Assembly (NCBI GenBank): GCA_026399875.1
Contig: JAPLQF010000032.1
Span: 1-64,000 of the forward strand
DNA length: 64,000 bases
Direction: 5' to 3'
Origin: Burkholderiales bacterium
GTDB taxonomy: Bacteria > Pseudomonadota > Gammaproteobacteria > Burkholderiales > Burkholderiaceae_E
Made by a program: the position numbers and the translations under genes. Below are positions 17,426 through 27,353 of this stretch, one piece after another (position 1 is the stretch's first letter; the number at the start of each line of letters is the position of its first letter). Below the pieces are notes generated by a model that saw only the letters and a program-made list of their open reading frames with translations, was not told the origin of the DNA and ran no database searches.

Positions 17426-18184
17426 TCAATGCATCGGGCATCCTGCGCCGGCAATCTGTCCGAGGCGCTCGATGTCTTCGATGCGCAGCTGTTTCTGATC
17501 AACCGCGATGACGCCATCGGCGCGAAGACGCGAGAAAGCCCGCGAGACTGTCTCGAGCTTGAGCCCGAGGTAATTGCCGATTTCGTCGCGCGTCATCCGC
17601 AGCACGAACTCGCGCGACGAGAATCCGCGCTGGGCAAACTGCTTCGACAGATTCAGCAAAAAGGTGGCCACTCGCTGCTCGGCTCGCATCTTTCCAAGCA
17701 GCAGCATCTGCCCGTTGTCACGCACGATTTCGCGCGACAGCACTCGGTGCAACTGATGCTGCAGGCCATCGAACTGCCGCGACAAAGTCTCGAGGTGGTC
17801 GAAGGGCACCACGCAAACCTCCGAGTCCTGGAGGGCGATCGCGTCACACTGGAATGCTCCGGTACTGATGGCATCGAACCCCAGCACATCGCCCGACATC
17901 GGAAAGCCGGTCACCTGCTCGAGACCGGCTTGCACGCTGACGCAGGTCTTGAAAGAACCAAGACGGATCGGATAAACAGCGTTGAAGGCGTCACCTGCCC
18001 GAAACAGCGCTTCGCCTCGCTTCAGACGCCGCCGGTTGGTGACCATGCCGGACAGGCGATCGATCTCTGCCGCGCTCAGCCCCTCGACCAGACAGAGTTC
18101 CCGCAGACCGCAACCGGCGCAATGGCCAGCCACAGGAACTGAAGACGACACCGACGAGACACCGCGCTGAGTCACAGTCAACAT
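17426..18184 (-). CDS. fnr: Fnr/Anr-type oxygen-sensing transcriptional regulator
   Basis: 252-aa CRP/FNR regulator. The N-terminal cluster motif Cys22-X2-Cys25-X5-Cys31 (CAGCGLRELC) plus Cys124 in SEVCVVPF provide the four 4Fe-4S ligands. A cyclic-nucleotide-like domain and a C-terminal helix-turn-helix follow, with recognition helix LETVSRAFSRL containing the Glu/Ser/Arg that read TTGAT. It should bind the two boxes at 8407 and 11107 and induce the cbb3 genes at low oxygen. It is convergent with the oxidase cluster. A 12-bp inverted repeat lies just before its start codon. Confidence 0.95.
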   Translation of the reverse strand: MLTVTQRGVSSVSSSVPVAGHCAGCGLRELCLVEGLSAAEIDRLSGMVTNRRRLKRGEALFRAGDAFNAVYPIRLGSFKTCVSVQAGLEQVTGFPMSGDVLGFDAISTGAFQCDAIALQDSEVCVVPFDHLETLSRQFDGLQHQLHRVLSREIVRDNGQMLLLGKMRAEQRVATFLLNLSKQFAQRGFSSREFVLRMTRDEIGNYLGLKLETVSRAFSRLRADGVIAVDQKQLRIEDIERLGQIAGAGCPMH

Positions 18185-18190
18185 GAGAAC

Positions 18191-18220
18191 CTCGAATGTA
18201 AATTTGGTTTTACATTCGAG
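18191..18220 (-). promoter_or_regulatory. 12-bp inverted repeat over the fnr leader (operator or RNA hairpin)
   Basis: Arms CTCGAATGTAAA (18191-18202) and TTTACATTCGAG (18209-18220) are perfect complements with a 6-base loop. In the fnr direction the arm nearest the gene ends in CGAG, which forms part of the GAGG Shine-Dalgarno sequence 5 bases from the ATG. The arms are AT-rich against a GC-rich background. A -10-like TAAGAT lies just upstream (plus-strand 18221-18226). It does not match an FNR box. Either a dimeric repressor site or a translation-controlling hairpin would fit. Confidence 0.7.
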
Positions 18221-18277
18221 ATCTTACGCCAAGCTTGGCCGCAAGGCTGTCGATGCCCGTCCGGCGGCAAGGGCCGA

Positions 18278-19459
18278 TCAGGCGCGCGCCTGAAGCGCTG
18301 CCACCGCAGGCAGTTCGCGCCCCTCGAGAAATTCGAGAAACGCGCCGCCACCGGTCGAGATGTAATCGATCTGGTCGCTGATTCCGAATTTCGCGATTGC
18401 TGCCAGCGTATCGCCGCCGCCGGCGATCGAATAACCGGGCGACGCGGCAATCGCTCTGGCCAGGGTCTCGGTGCCTTGCGCAAACGCCTCGAATTCGAAC
18501 ACTCCAACCGGGCCGTTCCAGACGATGGTGCCGGCCGAAGCAAGCAAGGCTGCCATGCGCTGTGCGGTCTTCGGACCGATATCAAGGATCAGATCATCAT
18601 CGGCCACCTCGGACGCCGCCTTGACAGCAGCCGTCGCGGTCGCCGAAAAGGTCTTGGCAACCACCACGTCGCTCGGAATCGGCACCTCGGCTCCCCGGCG
18701 CTTCATCAGATCGATGATGGCCCTGGCCTCGCCGACCAGATCATGCTCGGCCAGCGATTTGCCGATCGGCAGCCCCATCGCTGCCATGAAGGTATTGGCG
18801 ATGCCGCCGCCAACGATGAGCTGATCGACCTTCTCGGCCAGTGACTTGAGGATGGTGAGTTTTGTCGAGACCTTGGAGCCGGCGACGATCGCAACCAGCG
18901 GTCGTTTGGGCGCTCCAAGCGCCCGGCCCAGCGCATCGAGCTCGGCGGCGAGCAGGGGGCCGGCGCAGGCAACCGGAGCGAATCGGGCGATGCCATGGGT
19001 AGTTGCCTCGGCCCGGTGAGCGGTGCCGAAAGCGTCGTTGACATAGATATCGCAAAGCGCTGCCATCTTTTTGGAAAGCGCCTCGTCGTCCTTCTTTTCG
19101 CCCTTGTTGAAGCGGCAATTCTCGAGCAGGACGACCTCGCCCGCGGCAACCTCAAAGGGGGTATCGACCCAGTCACGCTGCAGTCTGACCGGCACGCCGA
19201 GCAATTCGGACAGACGCTGCCCGACCGGTGCGAGCGACGCCGCCTGATCGAACTGACCTTCGGTTGGTCGGCCAAGGTGCGAGGTCACCATCACTGCCGC
19301 CCCAGCCTTGAGGCAGTGGGCAATCGCAGGCGCCGAGGCACGGATGCGGGTGTCGTCGGTAATCGCTGCCGCCTCATCTTGCGGAACGTTAAGGTCGCAG
19401 CGGATAAAGACCCGCTTGCCGGTGAGCGAAAGATCGGAAAGACGCCGGAAGGAAATCAT
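18278..19459 (-). CDS. pgk: Phosphoglycerate kinase
   Basis: 393-aa enzyme of glycolysis (1,3-bisphosphoglycerate + ADP to 3-phosphoglycerate + ATP). Motifs: [10 protein letters not shown] near the N-terminus, the substrate-binding SHLGRPTEG, the hinge region, NGPVGVFE and the nucleotide loop GGGDTLAA. Start chosen at the ATG at 19459; a TTG four codons earlier is possible. It is separated from gap by the oppositely oriented Hpt gene, so it probably has its own promoter. Confidence 0.95.
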   Translation of the reverse strand: MISFRRLSDLSLTGKRVFIRCDLNVPQDEAAAITDDTRIRASAPAIAHCLKAGAAVMVTSHLGRPTEGQFDQAASLAPVGQRLSELLGVPVRLQRDWVDTPFEVAAGEVVLLENCRFNKGEKKDDEALSKKMAALCDIYVNDAFGTAHRAEATTHGIARFAPVACAGPLLAAELDALGRALGAPKRPLVAIVAGSKVSTKLTILKSLAEKVDQLIVGGGIANTFMAAMGLPIGKSLAEHDLVGEARAIIDLMKRRGAEVPIPSDVVVAKTFSATATAAVKAASEVADDDLILDIGPKTAQRMAALLASAGTIVWNGPVGVFEFEAFAQGTETLARAIAASPGYSIAGGGDTLAAIAKFGISDQIDYISTGGGAFLEFLEGRELPAVAALQARA

Positions 19460-19595
19460 GTCGTGAGTCAACCAGAAGAAGGGGGTTAAAGTATTGGAAA
19501 ACCTTCGGGCCAGCGATCAATTACCTTTGCATCATTGCACAGCGTCTGGAGCAGTCGATTTCAGACCAGTCTTCGCAGCCGCATCCGGAATCTTG

Positions 19596-20006
19596 ATGAC
19601 CGAACCTGCCGACAACACCCAGAACGCTGCCTTCAGTACCCAGGCGTTTGACGGATGCGCGCCGTCGCCTGAGGAGTCGAAGGCGCGAGCCCGCGCCATC
19701 ATCGGCGACGATCAGAGTCTGCTGGCCATGCTGGCTCCTGTGTTCGCCCAGTCGTCGGTTTCGCAGCTGCAAAAACTGGCTCAGGCGCTTTCGCAAAACG
19801 ATGCGGCTCAGGTCCGGCATTGGGCGCACTCGCTCAAGGGCTCGCTTGCCAGCATTGGTGCCGACGGCCCGTCGGCACGCGCCGGCGCCATCGAAACCCG
19901 GGCCAAGATTCACGACCTGACCGGGCTTGGCACTCAGATCGACCTGCTCGCAGCCGAAGTCGCGTTGGTCGCCGCCAATCTCACCTCCGACACCGACCCG
20001 GCCTGA
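19596..20006 (+). CDS. Hpt (histidine phosphotransfer) domain protein
   Basis: 136-aa protein. Residues about 45-130 form a four-helix Hpt domain with the phosphoacceptor His78 in WAHSLKGSLASIGA. The first 40 residues are polar and disordered-looking. The frame is open back to a TTG at 19494, but the ATG at 19596 has GGA spacing and fits the family. It runs opposite to pgk and gap. No kinase or receiver gene is adjacent; the nearest is the hybrid kinase at 27354, about 7 kb away. Confidence 0.82.
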   Translation: MTEPADNTQNAAFSTQAFDGCAPSPEESKARARAIIGDDQSLLAMLAPVFAQSSVSQLQKLAQALSQNDAAQVRHWAHSLKGSLASIGADGPSARAGAIETRAKIHDLTGLGTQIDLLAAEVALVAANLTSDTDPA

Positions 20007-20027
20007 GCCGGGCCTGCCAGCTCAGGC

Positions 20028-21038
20028 TCAGCGTGCTGCCATCAGCGCAACGGTGGTGTCGAGCATGCGGTTGCTGAAGCCCCATTCGTTGTCATACCAG
20101 CTTGTCACCTTGACCAGGCGACCTGCCACCTTGGTGAGCGTCGCATCGAAAATCGACGAGCGAGCATCGTGATTGAAGTCGCTCGACACCAGCGGCGCGG
20201 TGTTATAGCCGAGGATGCCTTTCAGGGCGCCTTCGGAGGCCGACTTCATGATTGCGTTGACCTCATCAACCGTCGTGTCGCGCGCGGCGATAAACGACAG
20301 ATCGACGATCGACACATTGATGGTGGGCACCCGGATCGCGTAGCCATCGAGGCGTCCATCAAGCTCGGGCAACACCAGTCCGACTGCGGCAGCCGCACCG
20401 GTCTTGGTCGGAATCATGTTGTGGGCCGCCGCGCGGGCGCGACGCAGGTCTTCGTGGTAGACGTCGGTCAGAACCTGATCATTGGTGTAGGCATGAACAG
20501 TCGTCATCAGGCCCGAGACCAGTCCGATCGCGTCATGCAGCGGCTTGACAAGCGGTGCAAGGCAATTGGTGGTGCAGGAGGCATTCGATATCACGGTATC
20601 AGACGCCTTGAGCACGCCGTGATTGACGCCAAAGACAACCGTGGCATCGACGTCCTTGCCACCGGGCGCCGAGATGACCACTTTCTTGGCACCACCCTTG
20701 AGATGGGCCGAGGCCTTTTCCTTGGAGGTGAAAAATCCGGTGCACTCGAGCACGACGTCGACACCGAGTTCGCCCCAGGGCAACTGCGCGGGATCACGGT
20801 TGGCGAGAACGCGGATCCTGTCACCGTTGACGACCATGGCATCGCCCTCGACCGCCACAGTGCCGCTGAAGCGACCATGCGCAGTGTCGAATTGCGTCAG
20901 ATGCGCATTGGTCTTGGGATCGCCGAGATCGTTGATCGCGACGATCTGCAGGTCATGCTTCTTGCCACCTTCATAGTGGGCACGCAGGACGTTGCGGCCG
21001 ATGCGGCCATAGCCATTGATGGCAACGCGAAGGGTCAT
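20028..21038 (-). CDS. gap: Glyceraldehyde-3-phosphate dehydrogenase
   Basis: 336-aa NAD-dependent GAPDH. It shows the Rossmann motif [13 protein letters not shown], the catalytic [12 protein letters not shown] cysteine motif, and the C-terminal [12 protein letters not shown]. Start at the ATG at 21038 with AGGAG at ideal spacing. The upstream tkt stop is only 14 bases away, so tkt-gap form an operon on the minus strand. Confidence 0.97.
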   Translation of the reverse strand: MTLRVAINGYGRIGRNVLRAHYEGGKKHDLQIVAINDLGDPKTNAHLTQFDTAHGRFSGTVAVEGDAMVVNGDRIRVLANRDPAQLPWGELGVDVVLECTGFFTSKEKASAHLKGGAKKVVISAPGGKDVDATVVFGVNHGVLKASDTVISNASCTTNCLAPLVKPLHDAIGLVSGLMTTVHAYTNDQVLTDVYHEDLRRARAAAHNMIPTKTGAAAAVGLVLPELDGRLDGYAIRVPTINVSIVDLSFIAARDTTVDEVNAIMKSASEGALKGILGYNTAPLVSSDFNHDARSSIFDATLTKVAGRLVKVTSWYDNEWGFSNRMLDTTVALMAAR

Positions 21039-21052
21039 GAGTTTCTCCTGAG

Positions 21053-23170
21053 TTAAAAACGTTTGGCCAGCACGGCACGCACAGTGTCGGCGACATTGTC
21101 GACAGTCAGACCGAAGTGCTCGTACAGCACACCGGCCGGCGCCGACTCACCATAGCGATCGAGTCCGACGACGGCATCACATCGGTATTTCCACCAGAAA
21201 TCGGTGATCCCCGCCTCGACCGCGATTCGCGGAAGAGTCTCCGGCAACACCTGGCGCTTGTATGTGACATCCTGCCGATCAAAGACCGTCGTCGAGGGCA
21301 TCGACACGACCCGCACGGCAATGCCCTCACGCGCCAGCAGATCGCTGGCAGCGATCGCCAGGCGCAGTTCGGAGCCGGTCGCGATAATGGCGCAACGCGC
21401 TTTTTTCGGGTCTTGCAAGACGTAAGCGCCACGACCGATACCGGCAATCTGCTCCTCGGTACGGGTCACGAAAGGCATCGACTGCCTCGACAGCAGCAAG
21501 GATGTCGGTCCATCGTCGCGTTCGATCGCGGCCGCCCAGGCAACCGTGGTCTCAACCGGATCGCCCGGACGCCAGACATCCATGCCCGGCATGATTCGAA
21601 GCGACGACGCATGTTCGACCGCCTGATGGGTCGGGCCATCTTCGCCGAGCCCGATCGAATCATGCGTAAAGACGAAAATCACCCGCTGGCGCATCAGCGC
21701 CGCCATGCGCAGTGCATTGCGGCTGTAGTCGCTGAAGGTCAGGAAGGTGCCGCCATAGGGTATGAAGCCGCCGTGCAGTGCCAGTCCGTTGAGCATGGCG
21801 CTCATGCCGAACTCGCGCACACCGAAATTCAGATGGCGGCCCGGCACGAAAGTCTGTCCATTGGGGCCGCCGAAGCTCCTGAAACTGCCGGCGCCCTTCC
21901 AGTCGGTGAGGTTGGATCCGGTCAGATCGGCCGAGCCGCCAAGCAATTCGGCCAGCGCCGGGCCGAAATGATTCAGCGCGTTCTGGGAGGCCTTGCGGGT
22001 CGCAATGGTTTCGCCTTTGGCGATCGCATCGGCAATCGCCCGAGACACAGTGGCCTCCCAGGTCGGCGGCAGCACGCCGCGCATGCGACGCTCGAACTCT
22101 GCCGCCTTGTAAGGATGACGCTGCGCATAGGCCCTGAAGCGCTCGTCCCAATCAGCCTGGACTTGCGCACCGCGCCCGGTCGCATCCCAGGCAGCGTAGA
22201 CATCGGCCGGCACCTCGAAGGGGCCATGCGGCCAGCCCATGGCCCGCTTGGCACCCGCAATCTCGTCGGCACCCAGCGGCTCACCGTGACTCCTGGCGGT
22301 GCCGGCGCGAGTCGGCGCGCCGTAACCGATCACGGTTCGGCACTGAATCAGGGTCGGTGCGAATCGCCGGCCGTCATCGGTCTCGCGTCCGGATACGCCC
22401 CACGCCCTGGCCAATGTGACAGCGGCATCGAGCGCCTCGACATCGTGGCCGTCGATGCCGGCAATCACGTTCCAGCCATAGGCCTCGAAACGCCGCACAG
22501 TGTCGTCGCGAAACCAGGCATCGACCGGTCCGTCGATCGAAATCGAATTGTCGTCATACAAGACGACCAGCTTGGACAAGCCCCAGACACCGGCGAGTGA
22601 GCAGGCTTCATGCGAAATCCCCTCCATCAGGCAACCGTCACCAACAAAGGCCCAGGTGAAGTGATCGACGATATCGAAGCCGTCACGGTTGAACTCGGAA
22701 GCAAGGACCATTTCGGCCAGTGCCATGCCGACGGCATTGGCCAGCCCCTGCCCGAGCGGGCCGGTAGTGGTTTCGACGCCGGGGGTCACGCCAATCTCGG
22801 GATGGCCGGGCGTCTTCGAGTGAAGCTGTCGAAACGCCCGCAATTCGTCGATCGAGAGGTCGTAGCCGGTCAGATGCAGCAAAGCATAGAGCAGCATCGA
22901 GCCATGCCCGTTGGAGAGCACGAAGCGGTCGCGATCGAACCAGCCAGGCTGCGCCGGATTGTGCTTGAGGTGACGACCCCAGAGCGCGACCGCGACATCG
23001 GCCATTCCCATTGGCATTCCGGGATGCCCGGAAGCAGCCTTTTCGACGGCATCCATGGCGAGTGCCCGGATGGCACAGGCCATGCGGTGCGATTCGCTCT
23101 GCGAACTGGCAATATCGGTCAATCGATTCTGGCCCGCATCGGTGGCCTGGGTAACAGAAGGCGTATGCAT
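21053..23170 (-). CDS. tkt: Transketolase
   Basis: 705-aa thiamine-diphosphate enzyme of the pentose phosphate pathway (and of the Calvin cycle where present). Motifs: the N-terminal [19 protein letters not shown], the ThDP-binding [18 protein letters not shown] followed by the DDNSISIDG metal-binding segment, and [18 protein letters not shown] in the pyrimidine domain. A short extra N-terminus (residues 1-28) precedes the usual start, so the start could lie slightly downstream. It is the first gene of tkt-gap and is divergent from rsmE. Confidence 0.96.
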   Translation of the reverse strand: MHTPSVTQATDAGQNRLTDIASSQSESHRMACAIRALAMDAVEKAASGHPGMPMGMADVAVALWGRHLKHNPAQPGWFDRDRFVLSNGHGSMLLYALLHLTGYDLSIDELRAFRQLHSKTPGHPEIGVTPGVETTTGPLGQGLANAVGMALAEMVLASEFNRDGFDIVDHFTWAFVGDGCLMEGISHEACSLAGVWGLSKLVVLYDDNSISIDGPVDAWFRDDTVRRFEAYGWNVIAGIDGHDVEALDAAVTLARAWGVSGRETDDGRRFAPTLIQCRTVIGYGAPTRAGTARSHGEPLGADEIAGAKRAMGWPHGPFEVPADVYAAWDATGRGAQVQADWDERFRAYAQRHPYKAAEFERRMRGVLPPTWEATVSRAIADAIAKGETIATRKASQNALNHFGPALAELLGGSADLTGSNLTDWKGAGSFRSFGGPNGQTFVPGRHLNFGVREFGMSAMLNGLALHGGFIPYGGTFLTFSDYSRNALRMAALMRQRVIFVFTHDSIGLGEDGPTHQAVEHASSLRIMPGMDVWRPGDPVETTVAWAAAIERDDGPTSLLLSRQSMPFVTRTEEQIAGIGRGAYVLQDPKKARCAIIATGSELRLAIAASDLLAREGIAVRVVSMPSTTVFDRQDVTYKRQVLPETLPRIAVEAGITDFWWKYRCDAVVGLDRYGESAPAGVLYEHFGLTVDNVADTVRAVLAKRF

Positions 23171-23300
23171 CGGCTAGGCGGCCATGTTTGGCCGGTCTGA
23201 GGGGAATCCCCGACTTTAACAAACGCCGTCCTGCTGCGCCCGAATTGAGCGCGCTACACTCGTCAGCGAACCAGCCTTGCCGTGTGGCGCAAACCAGCCG

Positions 23301-24062
23301 ATGCCCGCCTCGATGACCCGCCTGTTTTTCGCTGGCCCCCTTTCGCCGGACGCAATCATCCGACTCGATGCCGACACGAGCCACCACGCGCTTCGCGTGC
23401 TCAGACTCGAGCTCGGCGACGCCATCGAGCTCTTCAACGGCGACGGTCTGCGCTATCCGGCACAGCTGCTCGATACCGATGCCCGTGCGGCGAGCGTGCG
23501 GGTCGGCACGCCCATCGCAGCCCACACCGAAAGTCCGCTCACGCTCTGCCTGGCCCAGGCTTTGCCGAGCGGGGACAAGATGGACTGGATCGTTGAAAAA
23601 GCCATCGAGCTGGGTGTGCACGCCATCCAGCCCCTGCTGTCCACCCGCTCGTTGCTGAAGCTCGATGCCAGTCGGGGCGCAAAGCGGCTCGCCCACTGGC
23701 GCCGCATTGCAATCGCAGCCTGCATGCAGTGCGGACGCGATCGCGTGCCCGAGATCACAGCCCCGATCGACCTCAACCGATGGCTGCTCGAGCGACGAGA
23801 ACATGCCAGGCAGTCCTGCGACACAGCCCCCGCCGGCCTTTTGCTGTCTCCGCGAGGGTCGGTCACGCTGAACGAACTTGCGGCACCCGCAACCGCTGCC
23901 TGGATACTCGTTGGACCGGAAGCCGGGCTGAGTGAACCGGAAGAGTCGCTTGCGATCGAATGCGGCTGGCAGTCCCTGCGCCTGGGGCCACGCATCCTGA
24001 GGACGGAGACTGCGGGTTTGGCAACGCTGGCCGCACTGCAGGCCAGATTCGGCGATCTCTGA
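23301..24062 (+). CDS. rsmE: 16S rRNA (uracil1498-N3)-methyltransferase RsmE
   Basis: 253-aa SPOUT methyltransferase. The N-terminal RNA-binding domain has the family pattern RLFFAGPL, then HHALRVLRLELGD. The C-terminal trefoil knot has AWILVGPEAGLSEPE and LGPRILRTETAGLATL, which form the SAM site. Possible starts are the ATG at 23301 or at 23313; neither has a strong ribosome-binding site. It acts on the assembled 30S subunit. Confidence 0.92.
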   Translation: MPASMTRLFFAGPLSPDAIIRLDADTSHHALRVLRLELGDAIELFNGDGLRYPAQLLDTDARAASVRVGTPIAAHTESPLTLCLAQALPSGDKMDWIVEKAIELGVHAIQPLLSTRSLLKLDASRGAKRLAHWRRIAIAACMQCGRDRVPEITAPIDLNRWLLERREHARQSCDTAPAGLLLSPRGSVTLNELAAPATAAWILVGPEAGLSEPEESLAIECGWQSLRLGPRILRTETAGLATLAALQARFGDL

Positions 24063-24183
24063 TCGGCGGGCCCGAGCCGAGACTTGCCGTCATGAACTTG
24101 TTGTAGTCTCGGTCAGCAAAGCCGCGCCAAATCCAAAAAACAATTTTTTTCCCCGGCAATCACTTGCAAAAGGAATCGATGAA

Positions 24184-24663
24184 ATGAGCCTGATCGACAG
24201 TCTTCTTGGCGCCATGAGTGGCGCAGCCGGTAACGGGCAAAGCGCCGCCACGAATCCCCTGCTTCAGATTGCGCTGAGCATGCTGGCAAACAGTGGCGCC
24301 GGCAGCGCTGCCGGTGGTGCCAATGGTGGGCTAGGTGACCTGGGCAGCACGCTGGGTGGCCTCGGTGGCCTGGGCGGTCTGATCAATGCGTTTCAGCGCA
24401 ATGGCATGGGCGACCAGATGCAGTCCTGGATCGGCACCGGCCAGAACATGCCGATTTCGCCCGATCAGCTGCAGCAGGTCCTCGGACAGGGCACGCTCGG
24501 GCAGATCGCACAGCAACTCGGCCTGTCGCCTCAGGCGAGTGCATCCGGCCTGTCCGAGCTCCTGCCCCAGCTCATCGACCGCCTCACGCCCAATGGCCAG
24601 GCGCCACAGGGCGACCTCGGCGATGTCGCCGACATCATGGCTCGCCTGGGACAGGGTCGCTGA
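24184..24663 (+). CDS. YidB/DUF937 family protein
   Basis: 159-aa low-complexity, Gly/Gln-rich protein. It starts with the family pattern MSLIDSLLGAMSG, then a glycine-rich middle (residues about 37-65) and the conserved INAFQRNGMGDQMQSWIGTGQN block followed by the helical LGQIAQQLGLSPQ. AAGGAATCG precedes the start. The family is widespread in Proteobacteria and its function is not established. An AT-rich stretch with A and T runs lies just upstream (about 24130-24151). Confidence 0.85.
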   Translation: MSLIDSLLGAMSGAAGNGQSAATNPLLQIALSMLANSGAGSAAGGANGGLGDLGSTLGGLGGLGGLINAFQRNGMGDQMQSWIGTGQNMPISPDQLQQVLGQGTLGQIAQQLGLSPQASASGLSELLPQLIDRLTPNGQAPQGDLGDVADIMARLGQGR

Positions 24664-24678
24664 CGGCTGAGAACACCG

Positions 24679-24713
24679 GCTGCCGGTATTTCTACAGAGA
24701 CGAAACCGGCAGC
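24679..24713. terminator. Hairpin after the YidB-like gene, possible terminator
   Basis: Arms GCTGCCGGT (24679-24687) and ACCGGCAGC (24705-24713) are exact complements with a 17-base loop. The hairpin lies between convergent genes (YidB-like and DUF1631). No T-tract follows, so it would be a weak or factor-assisted terminator at best. Confidence 0.35.
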
Positions 24714-24778
24714 GGCAGCGACGCCGACACTCAGCAGCAGGCGCAGGCCTGCGAGCTTGGGGCAGCTGCGACGACCGA

Positions 24779-27007
24779 TCAGACGGTCAGCGATGTAATG
24801 GCGAGATCGAGCGCCGACTCATCCGACACGACTCTTGCCAGGCCGCGACCGAGCATCGTCGCGAGTTCCGAGCCCTGCAGCGTCATGCTGTCGTCAGGAT
24901 GACGCGAAAGGATGAAGAGCGTGCGTGCCGGACTGACCCACGCGAGCTTGAAAACCCTCGCGTCGCCTTCGTCGGCGACTTCGATACGGTTGCCTCGCTT
25001 CAAGTCGCCCAGCAAGACATCAATCTCGTCGTTTTCCGGCAAGACAGCGCTCTTTGGATGCTCCTTCGAAACATAGCGAACGCTGCCATCGTGCGAGATC
25101 GAAATCGACACCTGGATCGGATCGGGTTCGCCCCGAGTCGCCCGCTGTTTGGCGGAGTCAATCTCGCGAGTATGTTCCTTCATCAGTGCGTCAAAAAACT
25201 CGGTACGCAACTGCGGTTCAAACTCGATCAGGTCAAGACCGTTGTTCAGGTCACGAATCAGTCGGGGCAGGGTTGACGCCAGCCGAGGGATTTCGTCCCT
25301 GCGCTTGGGCAGCACGCTCCAGATCAGATACTCCGCCGACTGCAGCGCGAAACCCCAGGCGTAGGCGTCGATGCCATCGCCCTGCTCGGCGCGCGTGCGG
25401 GCCATGACTCTTGACCAGGCATCAAGCAGGAACTCACGAACAAACATCGGCACATTGCTGGTGAGGCGCTGTTCAATTTCTGCCCGTGCAGTGATCAAAG
25501 CCAGTTGCTCGGCTTCCATTCGCGCAGCGACATTCGCCGTTCCGGCGAGCGAACCCGCACTCAGCGCCAGTGCTTCTCGCTCGATCGACTCGACTTTTTC
25601 GATCGCATCTTCGAAGATCTGCAAATCGGTTTTGAATGTTCCGATGACCTCGGTGAGCAATTGCTCGACACCGGTCAGCATCGGCGAACCGCTAGCGAAA
25701 TTGATATCGGGATCGGCACCGACTTCGGAAATGCGGTCGATCAGCTTGCGAAGCGGATGTTGACGGCGGGCAAAGAAGCCGCGATCAAGCAGTGCGGCCT
25801 TCACCGCAACAACCTGCAATCGCATCAGTTGCTGCTTGATCGAATCGGGCAGACGCCGGTCGCCGTGAATGTAGTCGAACACCATTCCGACGATCTCGAC
25901 CGTGACCAGGTCGATCGGCGTGCCCTGATCGCGGACCTGCTTGGTCAGCACCGGAAAAGACACTCCCTGGGTCTGACCGGCCCCGATTTGCTGGAGCGCC
26001 GTCAGAGAATCGACCAGAGGTGCCCAGACAGGCTGCACTGGCAGCCTTTCGGTCTCAAGCATCGCCGGATTCGCCAGAATACGGGCCATCCGTGTGAGGC
26101 CTGCCGGCTGCCCGGATAAGGCCATTGCCAGGACGCTTTGCAGCCGATCGATCGACTCTGCAGTCCAGGACGGATCGACGCCAGAATCATCGGCTCGGGC
26201 ATTGGACGCCCCGGCACCCCGGGACTGAGACGTCCGCTGGGCAGACTCGGCAGTGCCACGGTTTGCCGCGCCTTCGGGGACGATAGCCTGCTTGATCTGG
26301 GGAAGAATATGGTTGGACTTCAGGAGCTGGTTGATCGACTGGTAGATGCCATTGAGATTCCGGGAAACATAGGGCTCGAAGGCATCAAGCAGCGCCGACT
26401 GGATTTCAGCGCGCGCCGACACATCCTTCAGCGCCACTCGCAAAGCCTCGTAAATCGCCTCCGGCGAGACAGGATGCCGTGACTCCTCTAACCATTCCCG
26501 GTCGGTCAAAGCCCCCAGTCGCGCTCGTACTCCCAGTGCCTCCTGGGGGTCCACAACGGATCGGGCGCGTGCAATCAGACGCTCAAGCTGCAGCAGGTCG
26601 GCAACCTGATCCTCCGACACCAGCGACAGTTCGTCCGAATTCGAGTCGGCGGTTGCCGGCTGATCACTGTCGTTGGGAGCCAGCCGGCGAAGGTAAACCG
26701 CGGCAAAACTGTCCCGAAATCGCTCTTCAATCTCGAGACGATTCTCTCGGACCAGCATGACCGCCTCGAGCAAGGCCAGCTTGTGGTCATAGCGCTTGGC
26801 GCGCAGCGCCTCGGACGTCAGGTCTTCAGTGATACGCGACATCGCCTGCGCAATCACATCATTGAGGCGATCATGAATAAGCCCGCGGCATTCATCAACC
26901 AACGCAGCGCGAGGCCCTGAAGGCGGGTCTGGGCGTTCGGCGTTTCGATTCGCCATATCAGCCAACTCGCGGACGGCATTCACTTCAACTGGCCGGTCTG
27001 AGTTCAT
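24779..27007 (-). CDS. DUF1631 family protein
   Basis: 742-aa, largely alpha-helical, charged protein with long coiled-coil-prone segments. It begins with a disordered N-terminus, then LVDECRGLIHDRLNDVIAQAMSRI typical of the DUF1631 family. The middle carries FDYIHGDRRLPDSIKQQLMRLQ, and the C-terminal 110 residues form a beta-rich segment that in some members is PilZ-like (LKRGNRIEV). I cannot confirm the PilZ arginine motif here. Family members occur in Burkholderiales and Xanthomonadales without a defined role. Divergent from the hybrid kinase. Confidence 0.85.
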   Translation of the reverse strand: MNSDRPVEVNAVRELADMANRNAERPDPPSGPRAALVDECRGLIHDRLNDVIAQAMSRITEDLTSEALRAKRYDHKLALLEAVMLVRENRLEIEERFRDSFAAVYLRRLAPNDSDQPATADSNSDELSLVSEDQVADLLQLERLIARARSVVDPQEALGVRARLGALTDREWLEESRHPVSPEAIYEALRVALKDVSARAEIQSALLDAFEPYVSRNLNGIYQSINQLLKSNHILPQIKQAIVPEGAANRGTAESAQRTSQSRGAGASNARADDSGVDPSWTAESIDRLQSVLAMALSGQPAGLTRMARILANPAMLETERLPVQPVWAPLVDSLTALQQIGAGQTQGVSFPVLTKQVRDQGTPIDLVTVEIVGMVFDYIHGDRRLPDSIKQQLMRLQVVAVKAALLDRGFFARRQHPLRKLIDRISEVGADPDINFASGSPMLTGVEQLLTEVIGTFKTDLQIFEDAIEKVESIEREALALSAGSLAGTANVAARMEAEQLALITARAEIEQRLTSNVPMFVREFLLDAWSRVMARTRAEQGDGIDAYAWGFALQSAEYLIWSVLPKRRDEIPRLASTLPRLIRDLNNGLDLIEFEPQLRTEFFDALMKEHTREIDSAKQRATRGEPDPIQVSISISHDGSVRYVSKEHPKSAVLPENDEIDVLLGDLKRGNRIEVADEGDARVFKLAWVSPARTLFILSRHPDDSMTLQGSELATMLGRGLARVVSDESALDLAITSLTV

Positions 27008-27353
27008 CGATAGACATCACAAGAAATTCGATTGCTTTTGCACATGGCGAGGAAGATGACACGCTCCAAGAATAAAGCGACAAGCCGATTCGTGCAGGAT
27101 CGTCGCCTTCAGCGCGCAATCCGGACCGATGAGCGGCAAGCTGGTGTTTTATCCAGACGAAAGATGAGAATTCCGACACAACAGCGCTCAACCCGTAATA
27201 ATGACGCCTGCCGGCCAATTCCCCGCCAGTGTCCGACGGATGGCCCCTGTCGATCGACTGGCCGGACGACCGCGGCAACCGAAATCGCCATAGCATCGGC
27301 TAACATCCGAGGCAGGTCGTTTTCCGATCAGTCCATTGCTGTGGAGCTGGACA
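27008..27353. other. Divergent intergenic region between DUF1631 and hybrid kinase genes
   Basis: About 346 bases, more AT-rich than the neighbours, particularly 27008-27190. No convincing gene was found on either strand; the open frame at 27032-27415 lacks recognisable motifs and overlaps the kinase. The region must hold the promoters of both flanking genes, but no clear -35/-10 pair or operator could be fixed by eye. Confidence 0.5.

Noticed and set aside
23201..23211. Short palindrome GGGGAATCCCC between tkt and rsmE
   Set aside because: An 11-base palindrome in GC-rich DNA is expected by chance; no neighbouring promoter elements support it.
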